This document shows, one piece after another, positions 27,069 to 35,544 of a stretch of DNA of 64,000 bases. Position numbers and translations under genes: made by a program. The notes beneath the pieces were generated by a model. It worked only from the letters and a program-made list of their open reading frames with translations. It made no database searches and had not been told where the DNA came from. Within the stretch, counting starts at the first letter, position 1. The number at the start of each line of letters is the position of its first letter. Source of the DNA: Saprospiraceae bacterium (GTDB lineage: Bacteria; Bacteroidota; Bacteroidia; Chitinophagales; Saprospiraceae). The stretch spans positions 62,001 through 126,000 of the forward strand of contig JADKAE010000006.1 in the NCBI GenBank assembly GCA_016715405.1, in the 5' to 3' direction.

Positions 27069-28280
27069 TTACCGGATAATCACGAGTTTATGGGTAGCCC
27101 ACTGGCCGGCGGCCACAATTTGTAGCACATACGGGCCCGGTGGAATAGCGGAAAGCGAAAAGGAAGTTTCGGCGCTTGTACTGTCCTGTCTATACCACAA
27201 TTTGCCCTGGCTATCGAAAAGAAAAAGCGTAAAAGCCGGGACAGCGGAGTGCACATAGCATATCTCACCCATTTTGACCGGGTTGGGAAAAACGGAAAGC
27301 GGGATCTGAGCAAGCGGGGCGGTAGTAGCTACGCTGCAATCCTGCCCCCCGAGCAACCCCGATCTGGGTCCGTTAAGCGCAGCCCACATGCGCATTTTCT
27401 GACCAGTGGTAAAGAGGGCCATACAGGCGTCGTTGGTATAGTTGAGGTAGTTCTGGTACATATCGGGCGTGCCACAGGATTGCTGGATACCACTTGGGCA
27501 CAAATTGCGGTAATTAAATGCCTGCTCGGGGGTATCAGCCACCTCATCGTCGAATTGACAAAGCAGATCTTCGTCGCCGTCGCCACCCCAAAGATGGTAC
27601 AGATTTAAATAATGCCCGATCTCGTGGGTAGTGGTACGCCCCAAATGATAAGGAGCTGCGGCAGTACCGGTGCGGCCAAAATGCTCGGGGTCTATCCGTA
27701 TGCCGTCTTCAGGAAGCGTATCCTGCCCCGGAAAACTGGCCTCGCCGGCAACGCCTTCGGGGAATTGCCCAATCCATATGTTGAGATAGCGGCCGGGGCA
27801 CCACGCATCGCTCCCCCCCAATGCCGAATAACAAATGCGGCGCCGGTCGTTGTTATCCCTGGCAATTCCTATCAGATCATATGCCGTTTGCACGCGCACG
27901 ATGCCATCGGAAGGGTTGCCGGCAGGATCAACTGATGCCAGGGCAAACTCGATTTCGGTATCGGCCTTGGCCTGCTGAAAAATGGGAAGGATATCTGTTT
28001 GGTTGCTGTTTAGCAGCCGAAAATCTTCATTGAGCACGGCAATTTGCGACAACACCTGCTCGGTAGAAATATTTTCGGAAGGTGTTCGCCATACTACATG
28101 CACGACAACTTCGATTGTAGCCGTTTCACGCATTTCGAATCCAGGAATGGCCACAACGGCAACGGCAGCCGGCTTGTGTGCAGGCAAACGTTGCGATAAG
28201 CAGTGTTGGGTGCTGCCGACGACAGGAAGCGACAACAGCAAACCGATAGCAAATACCACACGTTTTATTAGCGCGACCAA
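27069..28280 (-). CDS. Secreted M43-family (pappalysin-like) zinc metalloprotease with T9SS sorting domain
   Basis: 403 residues. A signal peptide (VVFAIGLLLSLPVVGSTQ) leads to the catalytic domain with the extended zinc motif HEIGHYLNLYH and a Met-turn region (YTNDACMALFTTGQKMRM). Several Cys pairs are typical of M43B (RRRICYSALGG, LLCQFDDEVADTPEQ). The last 80 residues match a type A sorting domain (PLSVFPNPVKMGEICYV, GPYVLQIVAAG), so export by type IX secretion is expected. The start appears to be TTG at 28280, overlapping the upstream OmpA lipoprotein stop by 13 bases, which implies translational coupling. Confidence 0.88.
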   Translation of the reverse strand: MVALIKRVVFAIGLLLSLPVVGSTQHCLSQRLPAHKPAAVAVVAIPGFEMRETATIEVVVHVVWRTPSENISTEQVLSQIAVLNEDFRLLNSNQTDILPIFQQAKADTEIEFALASVDPAGNPSDGIVRVQTAYDLIGIARDNNDRRRICYSALGGSDAWCPGRYLNIWIGQFPEGVAGEASFPGQDTLPEDGIRIDPEHFGRTGTAAAPYHLGRTTTHEIGHYLNLYHLWGGDGDEDLLCQFDDEVADTPEQAFNYRNLCPSGIQQSCGTPDMYQNYLNYTNDACMALFTTGQKMRMWAALNGPRSGLLGGQDCSVATTAPLAQIPLSVFPNPVKMGEICYVHSAVPAFTLFLFDSQGKLWYRQDSTSAETSFSLSAIPPGPYVLQIVAAGQWATHKLVIIR

Positions 28281-29254
28281 ATCAATAACTCATCTACATT
28301 GGGTGAAAAGATAAGCACCGTGCGCATATTTTGCACCTTGCCCTGCTGGGAGCCGTTAGATACTACCGGTGCAAAATAACCCCGCCCTGATGCGGTAAGT
28401 TGTTCGGGGGTCACGCCCAGTTCCGATAGCAATTTCACTACCGTCGTTGCTTTCATCACGCTTACGTCCCAGTTGCGGGCAGCAGTACCATCGGTTGTCG
28501 TATGCCCCTCTACGGTGAGATACAGGTTATTATATTTTTTAAAAACGCCGGCCACCTCGCGAAGGGCTTCAGAGCCATTCCAGGTAATCTGATCGGCAGT
28601 GACCCCAAAGAGGAAAGGCTGACTGAAAGTGACATACAATTTGCCGCTCGCGGCAACCACCGATACATCATTATTGGAAAAACCCGCCAGCGCCTCACTC
28701 AGTTGGCCTTGCAAATCGCCGAGCTGTTGCTTATGCCGGGTGATCACCTGCGACATTTTTTCGCAGCGCCAGCTAGCCTCCGCATCTTGCGTAGCTCCTT
28801 TTTCCGTCATGCTGTATTCCATGACGCTAAGCTTGGTTTCTTTTTCGTACAAATCGCGTTCGGCTAGCTCCAAGTCCCGGTTGCGTTCATCGAGTTGGGT
28901 TTGCTGCCTGGCCAGTTCCTCTTGCAGGCTGAGCGTTTCGTAAGAAGAAGTGGCAAGTACTTCCCTGTTTTGATTGACAATCGCATTGTATTTTTGGAGT
29001 ATCTCCTGGTAGCTCTTGTTCAAGCTGATATTCGTCGCAGTGAGTTGCTCCAACTCGTGCATAGTTTCTTTGAGGTCGGCTTCCGTTTGCCGGTTTTCTT
29101 CGGCAATCATCCGGTTGCTAATTTCCACAGAATCGGATGCCAGCGATTGCCGTTTGTAGTATTCGAGCGATTCCTGCAAATCGGTGTACTGCTTTTGCGG
29201 TACGCAACTATACAGCAGCGCGGCCATAAAAAGGGTCATAAATGCTGATCTCAT
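28268..29254 (-). CDS. OmpA-family lipoprotein with coiled coil
   Basis: 328 residues. The signal sequence ends in ALLYSC (lipidated Cys17). Residues 20-190 form a long coiled coil (QESLEYYKRQSLASDSVEIS, QEELARQQTQLDERNRDLEL), and the end is an OmpA/MotB peptidoglycan-binding domain with divergent sequence (LYLTVEGHTTTDGTAARNWD, ASGRGYFAPVVSNGSQQGKV). It likely links the outer membrane to peptidoglycan. It overlaps the downstream M43 protease gene, so the two are co-expressed. The family fits a cell-envelope scaffold role. Confidence 0.85.
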   Translation of the reverse strand: MRSAFMTLFMAALLYSCVPQKQYTDLQESLEYYKRQSLASDSVEISNRMIAEENRQTEADLKETMHELEQLTATNISLNKSYQEILQKYNAIVNQNREVLATSSYETLSLQEELARQQTQLDERNRDLELAERDLYEKETKLSVMEYSMTEKGATQDAEASWRCEKMSQVITRHKQQLGDLQGQLSEALAGFSNNDVSVVAASGKLYVTFSQPFLFGVTADQITWNGSEALREVAGVFKKYNNLYLTVEGHTTTDGTAARNWDVSVMKATTVVKLLSELGVTPEQLTASGRGYFAPVVSNGSQQGKVQNMRTVLIFSPNVDELLIWSR

Positions 29255-29299
29255 AGTTAATTTTTTTTATGAAAATACGCTTTGCTTATAATTCAATGG

Positions 29300-29330
29300 T
29301 CAGTTCACAGTTCACTGTTCACAGTTCACC
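29300..29330. repeat. Short CAGTTCA array
   Basis: Units CAGTTCACAGTTCACTGTTCA and a closing ACAGTTCACC, about four copies of a 7-9 bp unit with internal complementarity, in the divergent gap between the OmpA lipoprotein and the secreted protein at 29450. Confidence 0.6.
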
Positions 29331-29449
29331 TACAAATTTAAGCCTTTTTTAACACGATGGGCTTTAAACCCGGTGTCAACCTTATCGTCAAACAGGTAAA
29401 GATTACTAAAGGTAGTAATCCAACATTTAAAATACAAAAAATAAGCCAT

Positions 29450-29776
29450 ATGCGAATCAAGATCCTGTTTTTCCTGCTGCTCTTTACGGCTGCTTTTGCC
29501 GCGCAATCACAAACGCCGCCACCGCCGCCACACATTGCTGCCCGCCAAATGCGCCAGCACAAAATGATCAAGCAGGGTGTCCGTAACGGGCAACTCACGC
29601 GACCGGAAGCCCGGCATTTGCGACAGCAACAAAGGCAAATCGCCGGCGCCAAACAAAGAATGAAGGCTGACGGCTATATCAGTCGCGGCGAACGCGCGCG
29701 CCTGCACATGCGCCAGGAAGCCGCAGGCAACCAGATTCGCCGGAAAAATTGCAACCCGCGCCGACGGGCTATGTAA
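29450..29776 (+). CDS. Small secreted Arg/Gln-rich protein
   Basis: 108 residues: signal peptide (ILFFLLLFTAAFAAQSQ), a short poly-proline stretch (TPPPPPHIAAR), then a strongly basic helical body with two related segments, RNGQLTRPEARHLRQQQRQI and ADGYISRGERARLHMRQEAA. The G-x-(L/I)-(T/S)-x-x-E-x-x-x-L spacing in both resembles paired EF-hand-like or helix-hairpin units seen in small exported Bacteroidota proteins. No function known. The start at 29450 places the signal peptide at the N-terminus; an upstream in-frame ATG at 29357 would add 31 residues. Confidence 0.7.
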   Translation: MRIKILFFLLLFTAAFAAQSQTPPPPPHIAARQMRQHKMIKQGVRNGQLTRPEARHLRQQQRQIAGAKQRMKADGYISRGERARLHMRQEAAGNQIRRKNCNPRRRAM

Positions 29777-29811
29777 TAAATTACGAATGACGAATGACGA
29801 ATGACGAATAT
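29777..29811. repeat. GACGAAT heptamer array
   Basis: TAATTACGAATGACGAATGACGAAT-type units (about four, 7 bp) begin right at the stop of the small secreted protein. They are the complement of the ATTCGTC units at 55118-55200 and are related to ATTCGTAA units at 42594-42700. Confidence 0.75.
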
Positions 29812-29840
29812 AACAGTCGGGTGATTACTTTATAACATCA

Positions 29841-29877
29841 GGCGCTGCCCTATTACAGGGTAGCGCCCTGTTTTTTT
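29841..29877 (+). terminator. Intrinsic terminator
   Basis: GGCGCTGCCCT and AGGGTAGCGCC form an 11-position stem over a five-base loop, followed within 2 bases by a run of T. It ends the transcript of the small secreted protein and insulates the cohesin lipoprotein gene. Confidence 0.9.
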
Positions 29878-29883
29878 AATTCC

Positions 29884-29891
29884 TATCTTTG
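29884..29891 (+). promoter_or_regulatory. Bacteroidota -7 promoter element
   Basis: TATCTTTG is a perfect match to the TAnnTTTG consensus, 15 bases before the ATG at 29907 and just after the upstream terminator. The resulting 5' leader would be under 12 bases. No clear -33 TTTG is visible. Confidence 0.6.
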
Positions 29892-29906
29892 CCCAAAATA
29901 GTAAAA

Positions 29907-30494
29907 ATGAAGTCTTTCATCCTGTTATTGCCCGTGTGGATAGCTTTTCTTTCCTGCAATACTGACCGCTCTGCAGATCAGTCTGCCCAACCCCAACAAC
30001 AAGAAGCGGCACAGGCGCTGCCCGCCTCGCAGGCACACCCCGTTAAAGCCGATATTGTCGCTTATTCGCCGCTCGAAGTAGTAGTGCGCGCGGCAGAAGT
30101 AACAGCCGCCAAAGGCGCAAGCTTTTGCCTGCCCATTACCGTTGCCAATTTTAATGCGATTATCGGTATGCAGTTTTCGCTGCATTGGGATAAGCAACTG
30201 CTGAATTTTCAGGAAGTGAAAAATTTCAATCTGCCCAAAATGAGCGCTTCTAATTTTGGCGCTAACCGCACCAGCGAGGGTATACTTACCGCCTTGTGGC
30301 TCGACGAGATGCTGAAAGGCGCTACGCTAAAAGACGGCGAAACGCTGTTCGAACTGTGTTTTGTAGCCAAAGGCAACCCCGGGCAATCGAGTGCTATTAA
30401 GATTACTGATCAACCCACCGCTGTAGAGATCATCAACGCTCGCGACCAGTTACTCAACCTGAAGGCAGTAGCTGGCAAAGTAACTATTGAATAA
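29907..30494 (+). CDS. Cohesin-domain lipoprotein
   Basis: 195 residues. A short signal sequence with lipobox (PVWIAFLSC) and a Ser/Gln/Ala-rich linker precede residues 55-195, which form a single cohesin-like beta-sandwich (SFCLPITVANFNAIIGMQFS, WDKQLLNFQEVKNF, LFELCFVAKGNPGQSSAIKI). Cohesins bind dockerin domains in cellulosomes and other surface assemblies. No dockerin is visible in this window, so the partner is unknown. It stands only 6 bases before the acetoacetyl-CoA synthetase start and shares its transcript, probably by chance of arrangement. Confidence 0.8.
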   Translation: MKSFILLLPVWIAFLSCNTDRSADQSAQPQQQEAAQALPASQAHPVKADIVAYSPLEVVVRAAEVTAAKGASFCLPITVANFNAIIGMQFSLHWDKQLLNFQEVKNFNLPKMSASNFGANRTSEGILTALWLDEMLKGATLKDGETLFELCFVAKGNPGQSSAIKITDQPTAVEIINARDQLLNLKAVAGKVTIE

Positions 30495-30500
30495 ATACGC

Positions 30501-32533
30501 ATGGATACCGGCACCCATACGCCCCGGCTTTTGTGGCAACCCTCCTCCGATTTCCGGCAGCAATCGCAATTACAGCGCTTTTTCGACTGGTTGTCGTTGC
30601 ACAAAGGACTCCGTTTTGACGATTATAACAAAGCCTGGGAGTGGTCGGTGGCTTTTCCTGCGGATTTTTGGGAATCGGTTTGGCAGTTTTTTGATGTAAA
30701 ATCCCATACGCCGTACAGGCAGGTCATGTCCGACGACCCCATGCCGCATACGCGTTGGTTTGAAGGCAGTACGCTCAACTACGCCGAACACCTGTTCAGG
30801 CACGCCGGCGAGGAGAGGCCGGCTATCCTTTTTCAATCCGAGCGACAACCGCTCACGGCCATTAGCTGGGCTTCTCTGCGCGCTCAGGTGGCAGCATTGG
30901 CCGCTTATCTGCGGGCGCAAGGCGTAGCGCCTGGCGACAGGGTAGCGGCTTATCTGCCCAATATACCCGAAGCGACAATAGCTTTTATGGCTACATGCGC
31001 TATCGGCGCCGTCTGGTCGAGTTGCTCGCCCGATTTTGGCGCCAACAGCGTGCTCGACCGTTTTCGCCAGATAGAACCCAAAGTACTGCTGGCCGTGGAC
31101 GGCTACCAATACAACGGCAAGGCTTTTGATCGCCTGGATGTGGTGCGCCAGTTATGCGGCGAGTTGCCTACGCTGACAAGGCTCATTCTCGTACCCTACC
31201 TCGATGCGAACGCTCCGGTAGACAGCCTGCCCAAAGCCGCCTCGTGGCAAACCGCCACCGCCGATACGTCGCAAGCACTTGTGTTTACGCCGGTCCCTTT
31301 TGACCATCCCATTTGGATACTGTACTCATCGGGCACGACAGGGCTGCCCAAAGCCATTACCCACTCGCATGGAGGCGCGCTGCTCGAACATTACAAATAC
31401 CTGGCTTTTCACAACGACGTACACGCCGGCGAGCGCTTCTTCTGGTTTTCCACCACCGGCTGGATGATGTGGAATTTCGTGCAGGCCGCCCTATTGCTGG
31501 GGGCTACCATCGTATTATACGACGGCGGCCCGGGATATCCCGACCTCGACGTATTGTGGCTGTTCACCCAGGAAGCCGGCATTCAGCATTTCGGCACCAG
31601 CGCACCTTACCTGGTGGCCTGCATGCGCGGAGGGTTGACCCCCGGCAGCAAGTACAATCTTTCAGCCCTTCGATCTATCGGATCTACCGGTTCGCCGCTG
31701 CCTCCCGAGGCTTTCGACTGGGTGTACGAACACGTAAAAGCCGATGTGTGGCTGTGTTCTATGAGCGGCGGCACCGATGTCTGCACGGCTTTTGTGGGCG
31801 GCTGCCCGATCGAGCCCCTCTATGAAGGCGAAATACAATGCCGGGGACTGGGCTGCGCGCTTTACGCCTGGGATGAACAAGGCATGCCCCTTCTGGATGA
31901 AGTAGGCGAAATGGTGATCGTTAAGCCCATGCCTTCTATGCCCATATATTTTTGGAACGACCCCGATGGGCTACGTTATCACGAAAGTTATTTTGATATG
32001 TACCCCGGCGTATGGCGACACGGCGACTGGGTAAAAATTACGGCCCGCCACAGCCTGGTCATCTACGGCCGCTCCGACGCCACCCTCAACAGACAGGGCG
32101 TACGCATCGGCACGGCAGAAGTGTATAGTGCAGTACACAAGGTAGCAGAAGTAAAAGACAGCCTCGTAGTTAATCTTGAATTAAGCGGCGGGCGGCACTA
32201 TATGCCACTTTTTGTGATATTGGAAGAAGGTGTGGAGCTGACCAAAGCGCTCAAACAACAGATCAATCAATGCCTGCGCAGCGAATACTCCCCGCGCCAC
32301 GTACCCGACGAAATCATCGCCGTACCCGATATCCCTTATACCATTAGCGGTAAAAACTGGAAGCGCCGGTAAAGAAAATATTGATGGGTATGCCCGTATC
32401 CAAAGCAGCCAACACGGGTTCTATGCGCAACCCGGCCTCCCTCGACTTCTTTGTGGAATTTGCGAGGAATGTTCTCCGTTCTCCGTTCTCGGTTGTCTGT
32501 TATCCGTTCCTTATCTTGGCCAGTTTAACTTGA
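30501..32533 (+). CDS. aacS: Acetoacetyl-CoA synthetase, frameshift near 32354
   Basis: Activates acetoacetate to acetoacetyl-CoA with ATP. The main frame (623 residues) has the family N-terminus (HTRWFEGSTLNYAEHLFRHA), the AMP-binding motif LYSSGTTGLPKAITHSHGG, the STTGWMMWN segment typical of AacS, and the C-terminal GRSDATLNRQGVRIGTAE. It ends artificially at SGKNWKRR. Adding one A in the A5 run (32352-32356) restores SGKKLEAPVKKILMGMPVSK, NPASLDFFVEFAR, and then about 20 residues (VLRSPFSVVCYPFLILASLT) coded by the repeat at 32469, with TGA at 32531-32533. So the true tail has probably been replaced or extended by repeat sequence. Confidence 0.93.
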
Positions 32534-32566
32534 CAGAGAACAGAGAACAGAGAACAGAGAACTACT
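32469..32566. repeat. GAACAGA-unit inverted array, copy 2
   Basis: Left arm GTTCTCCGTTCTCCGTTCTC and right arm of four to five GAACAGA units, complementary, with a loop (GGTTGTCTGTTATCCGTTCC) nearly identical to that of the array at 14771. It lies between the convergent AacS and YceI genes and encodes the C-terminal tail of AacS. Confidence 0.88.
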
Positions 32567-33200
32567 CCTTCACCGCAATTGCGAGGTCGAGGTGGATCGT
32601 GATTTCATTGCTCACTTTAATCATACCAAAAAGAGGCTGAGGTGGTGTGAGGCCGAAGTCGGTCATTTTTAATTTTTTCGAACTGCGGAAGCGGAAGCGC
32701 TGGTCGCCCGTTTTCAGAGCCGACACATCCAGCATCACCGCGCGTCCTACGCCGGCAATAGTAATCGTTGTACGCGCCTGCATATTCATGGCCCCTTTTC
32801 CTTCCTCCAATTGAAGAGATGCCAGGCGGCTCACTTCTTCGAGATCGATGCGGATCTGGGGAAATTCGTCGGCGCGCAGGGTATTGTACATATCCTGGTT
32901 GATCGGTTTTTTTCCGCAGTCGAGTTTTCTGGTGGTAAGCAAAAGCGAGGTGCGCAGAAACTCGGCTTTAGCGCTCTCGGGGTCCAACACCATAGAGGCT
33001 TTTCGCTCGGGGAAAGTTTCTTTACATACGCACTTAAATGAATTGACATTGCTGGAGCCGTCGATGGCCAATCGGCTCGATTCCTCGATACGTATCGTAA
33101 CTGTTCTCGTGGAGTTACTTTTTGTGCTTACAAATGCCACGCTGGCCGCGGAGCAATACAAAAGGATACCTGGCAAGACTCGTTTGGTTAAGCGTTTCAT
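32562..33200 (-). CDS. YceI-family protein, copy A
   Basis: 212 residues, exported (signal-like start KRVLPGILLYCSAASVAFVS). It shows the YceI lipocalin-like barrel: LAIDGSSNVNSFKCVCKETF, LDCGKKPINQDMYNTLRADE, FPQIRIDLEEV and KLKMTDFGLTPPQPLFG. YceI proteins bind polyisoprenoid-type lipids in the periplasm. Two cysteines in the domain are unusual. Third gene of a same-strand set yceI (35431), porin (34783), yceI (33200). The intergenic part 33201-33397 holds two palindromes. Ends 4 bases inside the neighbouring repeat. Confidence 0.85.
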   Translation of the reverse strand: MKRLTKRVLPGILLYCSAASVAFVSTKSNSTRTVTIRIEESSRLAIDGSSNVNSFKCVCKETFPERKASMVLDPESAKAEFLRTSLLLTTRKLDCGKKPINQDMYNTLRADEFPQIRIDLEEVSRLASLQLEEGKGAMNMQARTTITIAGVGRAVMLDVSALKTGDQRFRFRSSKKLKMTDFGLTPPQPLFGMIKVSNEITIHLDLAIAVKE

Positions 33201-33295
33201 CGTAGAATTAATGGTGATAATATGGAATTATGTCTTCCTTTCAATAAAATATTTGTCGCTTTAAAAATAGCAACAATCTCCTTTAAATAGAACAA

Positions 33296-33324
33296 GTCAT
33301 CCCGAACCAAAGATTCGGGATGAC
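33296..33324. repeat. REP-like palindrome A
   Basis: GTCATCCCGAA and TTCGGGATGAC are perfect 11-base arms around CCAAAGA. Downstream of the porin stop on the minus strand; could fold in the mRNA 3' region. Confidence 0.8.
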
Positions 33325-33358
33325 CGGTTAAAATTAATGCCAGAAGCGATTTCCTTTG

Positions 33359-33384
33359 TAGAGCCGCACCATCGTGCGTCTCTA
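33359..33384. repeat. REP-like palindrome B
   Basis: TAGAGCCGCAC and GTGCGTCTCTA form an imperfect dyad around CATC, 14 bases from the porin stop. Dyads of this wording (TAGAGACGCAC) are scattered in several bacterial groups, from general knowledge. Confidence 0.65.
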
Positions 33385-33397
33385 TGAAAGAATATAA

Positions 33398-34783
33398 TTA
33401 GAATCCAATTACTGCTTCTACGGTAAAGCCGTTAAACTTGCCTTCGTTGCGATAGTCCGTGGTGGGGAAATCTTCGAAAACCTGGTTCACGTATTCGGCT
33501 TTCAGCAAGAGGTTTTTGGTGGGGAACCAGCCGGCGGCAACTGCCAAACGGTTGATAGAGATATCAGCCGAGAATCCCTGAGGGCGACCCGTCATTTTCA
33601 CATAGCGCCCGCCTACATATACCTGTTCATTTTTGAAGAAGCGGTATACCAATTCAGCTGACAACTGGTTGAATTTGCGTTCGGCGTCTTCTGAGTAGTT
33701 TTTGCCTTTGACAATCTCGTAAGAACCGAAGAATTCAAGGCCTTTAAACTTGATGAACGGGTTGATCATGATCGCATTGATCTTATTGGACAAACCCGGG
33801 TTGAAGCGGCCGGAGGTGAATTGTGAACCTTGCGCAGTGGCAGTGCCGTTGGCTTGCAATGCAGGTTCCATCGCCAGGAAGTAGTGCGAGCCCGTGCGGT
33901 CGCCTGCATACATGGTATTTCTTTGAATGCTGCCGTTGTTGTACATAGAAGCCGACAGGCGGAAGCGGAAGCCGCTTTCAAATGCTTTGTCATATGCCGC
34001 TTTCAAAACGATCGACGGGTTTTTCTTGGTAGCTTCTTTGTTGGTGCCGATAGGATCATCGGGATAGTTTTCTACGTTGCCGTTGATAAAGCCGGAGGTC
34101 ATACCTGCCATCAACATCAAACCGTTAACCGGGAATACGTATACTTCGCCGCCGATTTCCGTAGAGAAGGCATCGAGGATGTAGTTTTCCACAAACGGGT
34201 TGAAGATAGCGTTGCCGCCGTCGGTGCGACGGAACTGCATGTCGCCGAAGTTGGGCTGGAAGTGACCGATCTTCACGCGCAGGTATTTGGCAAACCAGTC
34301 GGGATTGCCAAGCATCGGCAGCTTGTCGATTTGGATGTAGCCGCCTTTTACCCAGAATTCAGAGTGGTGGCGCGAAGACATGTAGTTTTCGAGGCAAACC
34401 CGGATACCGTCTTCGATCTGGAAGTCGAGGTTCAGGTTGGCCATGGCCAGGTTAAAGCCGCTTAATGGAGCAGAAGTGGAGTCTTCTTTGGTGATTACGC
34501 CGTAAAGCAGGTTTTTGTTAGTTGCGTTAGTCGCTGAAACAGGCACGTAAGTCGGTTTGTTGGAATGCGTGAGCGACTGATAATCTTGGGTAAAGCTACC
34601 GCCAATACGAATTTTGAAACCTGTATATTCCGGTTGATCTGCAGATTTGGAAGGTTCAAAAACATTGATGGCGTCTTTATCCCATCCACGGAAATATTGG
34701 AGTTCAGGTTGCTGTGCGAATGCCTGAGTGAAGAGGATTACAAATATAAACCCTGCAATCACTTTCAGTAAAGCCGTTCTCAT
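33398..34783 (-). CDS. Outer-membrane beta-barrel (putative porin)
   Basis: 461 residues: signal peptide (VIAGFIFVILFTQAFAQ) followed by alternating amphipathic strands to a C-terminal aromatic residue (FNGFTVEAVIGF, ending in Phe as barrel proteins do). Phrases such as FKIRIGGSFTQDYQSLTHSN, RVKIGHFQPNFGDMQFRRTD and AGWFPTKNLLLKAEYVNQVF resemble porins of the phosphate-selective or general Bacteroidota type. Substrate is not evident. Placed between two yceI genes on the same strand, suggesting that the three envelope proteins act together. Confidence 0.82.
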   Translation of the reverse strand: MRTALLKVIAGFIFVILFTQAFAQQPELQYFRGWDKDAINVFEPSKSADQPEYTGFKIRIGGSFTQDYQSLTHSNKPTYVPVSATNATNKNLLYGVITKEDSTSAPLSGFNLAMANLNLDFQIEDGIRVCLENYMSSRHHSEFWVKGGYIQIDKLPMLGNPDWFAKYLRVKIGHFQPNFGDMQFRRTDGGNAIFNPFVENYILDAFSTEIGGEVYVFPVNGLMLMAGMTSGFINGNVENYPDDPIGTNKEATKKNPSIVLKAAYDKAFESGFRFRLSASMYNNGSIQRNTMYAGDRTGSHYFLAMEPALQANGTATAQGSQFTSGRFNPGLSNKINAIMINPFIKFKGLEFFGSYEIVKGKNYSEDAERKFNQLSAELVYRFFKNEQVYVGGRYVKMTGRPQGFSADISINRLAVAAGWFPTKNLLLKAEYVNQVFEDFPTTDYRNEGKFNGFTVEAVIGF

Positions 34784-34846
34784 ACCATTAGTATTTAGGT
34801 GAAAAATTAAGTTTCGTTATGAAAAAAAGTGAGTGTATTGTGCTTA

Positions 34847-35431
34847 TTAGCTGCCGCTGGATTTGCCCAGCGTCACGGCGAACTTGATGGTTATATCATC
34901 GCCGGTTTTCATAGTGCCCATGAGGGCGGTAGGCGGCGGGATGCCGAAGTCGGTCATCTTCATTTTTTTGCTGCCTTCAAACTTCACACTGCCGTCACCG
35001 GCTACTTTGGCGGTCACCGTAATCTCCGTGCTCTTGGTAACCCCTGCAATTGTGAGGTTGCCAGTAGCGTTTATCGCGTAGCTCTCGCCGGTTTTATTCA
35101 GCGAATTTACTTTGGTGAGCTTAAAACTGATGTTCGGATGTTTGTCTGATTTCAGTGCGTCGTACGTCTTCTTGTCCATGATTGAACCCTTAGGTCTCTT
35201 GATCGAGGTAACGGGAATGTCTACGCTGAGGCTCTTGATGCCTTTCAATACGCCGGCCTCCATTTGGATGTCGCCGCTGGCCTTCACCGTATTCACTTTT
35301 GATTCCCAGTCGTGCAGGTTCGAAGAACCTAAAATCGTCATTTGCTTGTCCTTGATCTCGTACTGAGCTTGTACGCCGACGCTTGCAAGTAACAGCGCCA
35401 TGATCAGGAAAGATGTCCAATTATTTTTCAT
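34847..35431 (-). CDS. YceI-family protein, copy B
   Basis: 194 residues with signal peptide (FLIMALLLASVGVQA) and full YceI domain: QMTILGSSNLHDWESKVNTV, MDKKTYDALKSDKHPNISF, NLTIAGVTKSTEITVTA and KMKMTDFGIPPPTALMG. The last phrase is shared with copy A (KLKMTDFGLTPPQPLFG), so they are paralogues. Start 35431 (MKNNWTSF) is chosen for the signal peptide; the frame is open 20 residues further upstream. Leads the yceI-porin-yceI set, 63 bases before the porin gene. Confidence 0.9.
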   Translation of the reverse strand: MKNNWTSFLIMALLLASVGVQAQYEIKDKQMTILGSSNLHDWESKVNTVKASGDIQMEAGVLKGIKSLSVDIPVTSIKRPKGSIMDKKTYDALKSDKHPNISFKLTKVNSLNKTGESYAINATGNLTIAGVTKSTEITVTAKVAGDGSVKFEGSKKMKMTDFGIPPPTALMGTMKTGDDITIKFAVTLGKSSGS

Positions 35432-35544
35432 TGTCTTAACAATTGATTTCGATACAAAACTATAACGCATACACACCCCTGGGAATGACAAAAAGGGGGC
35501 AGTTTAGTGATCTTTATCACAAAGGCGGTAATAAAAGTCATTGA

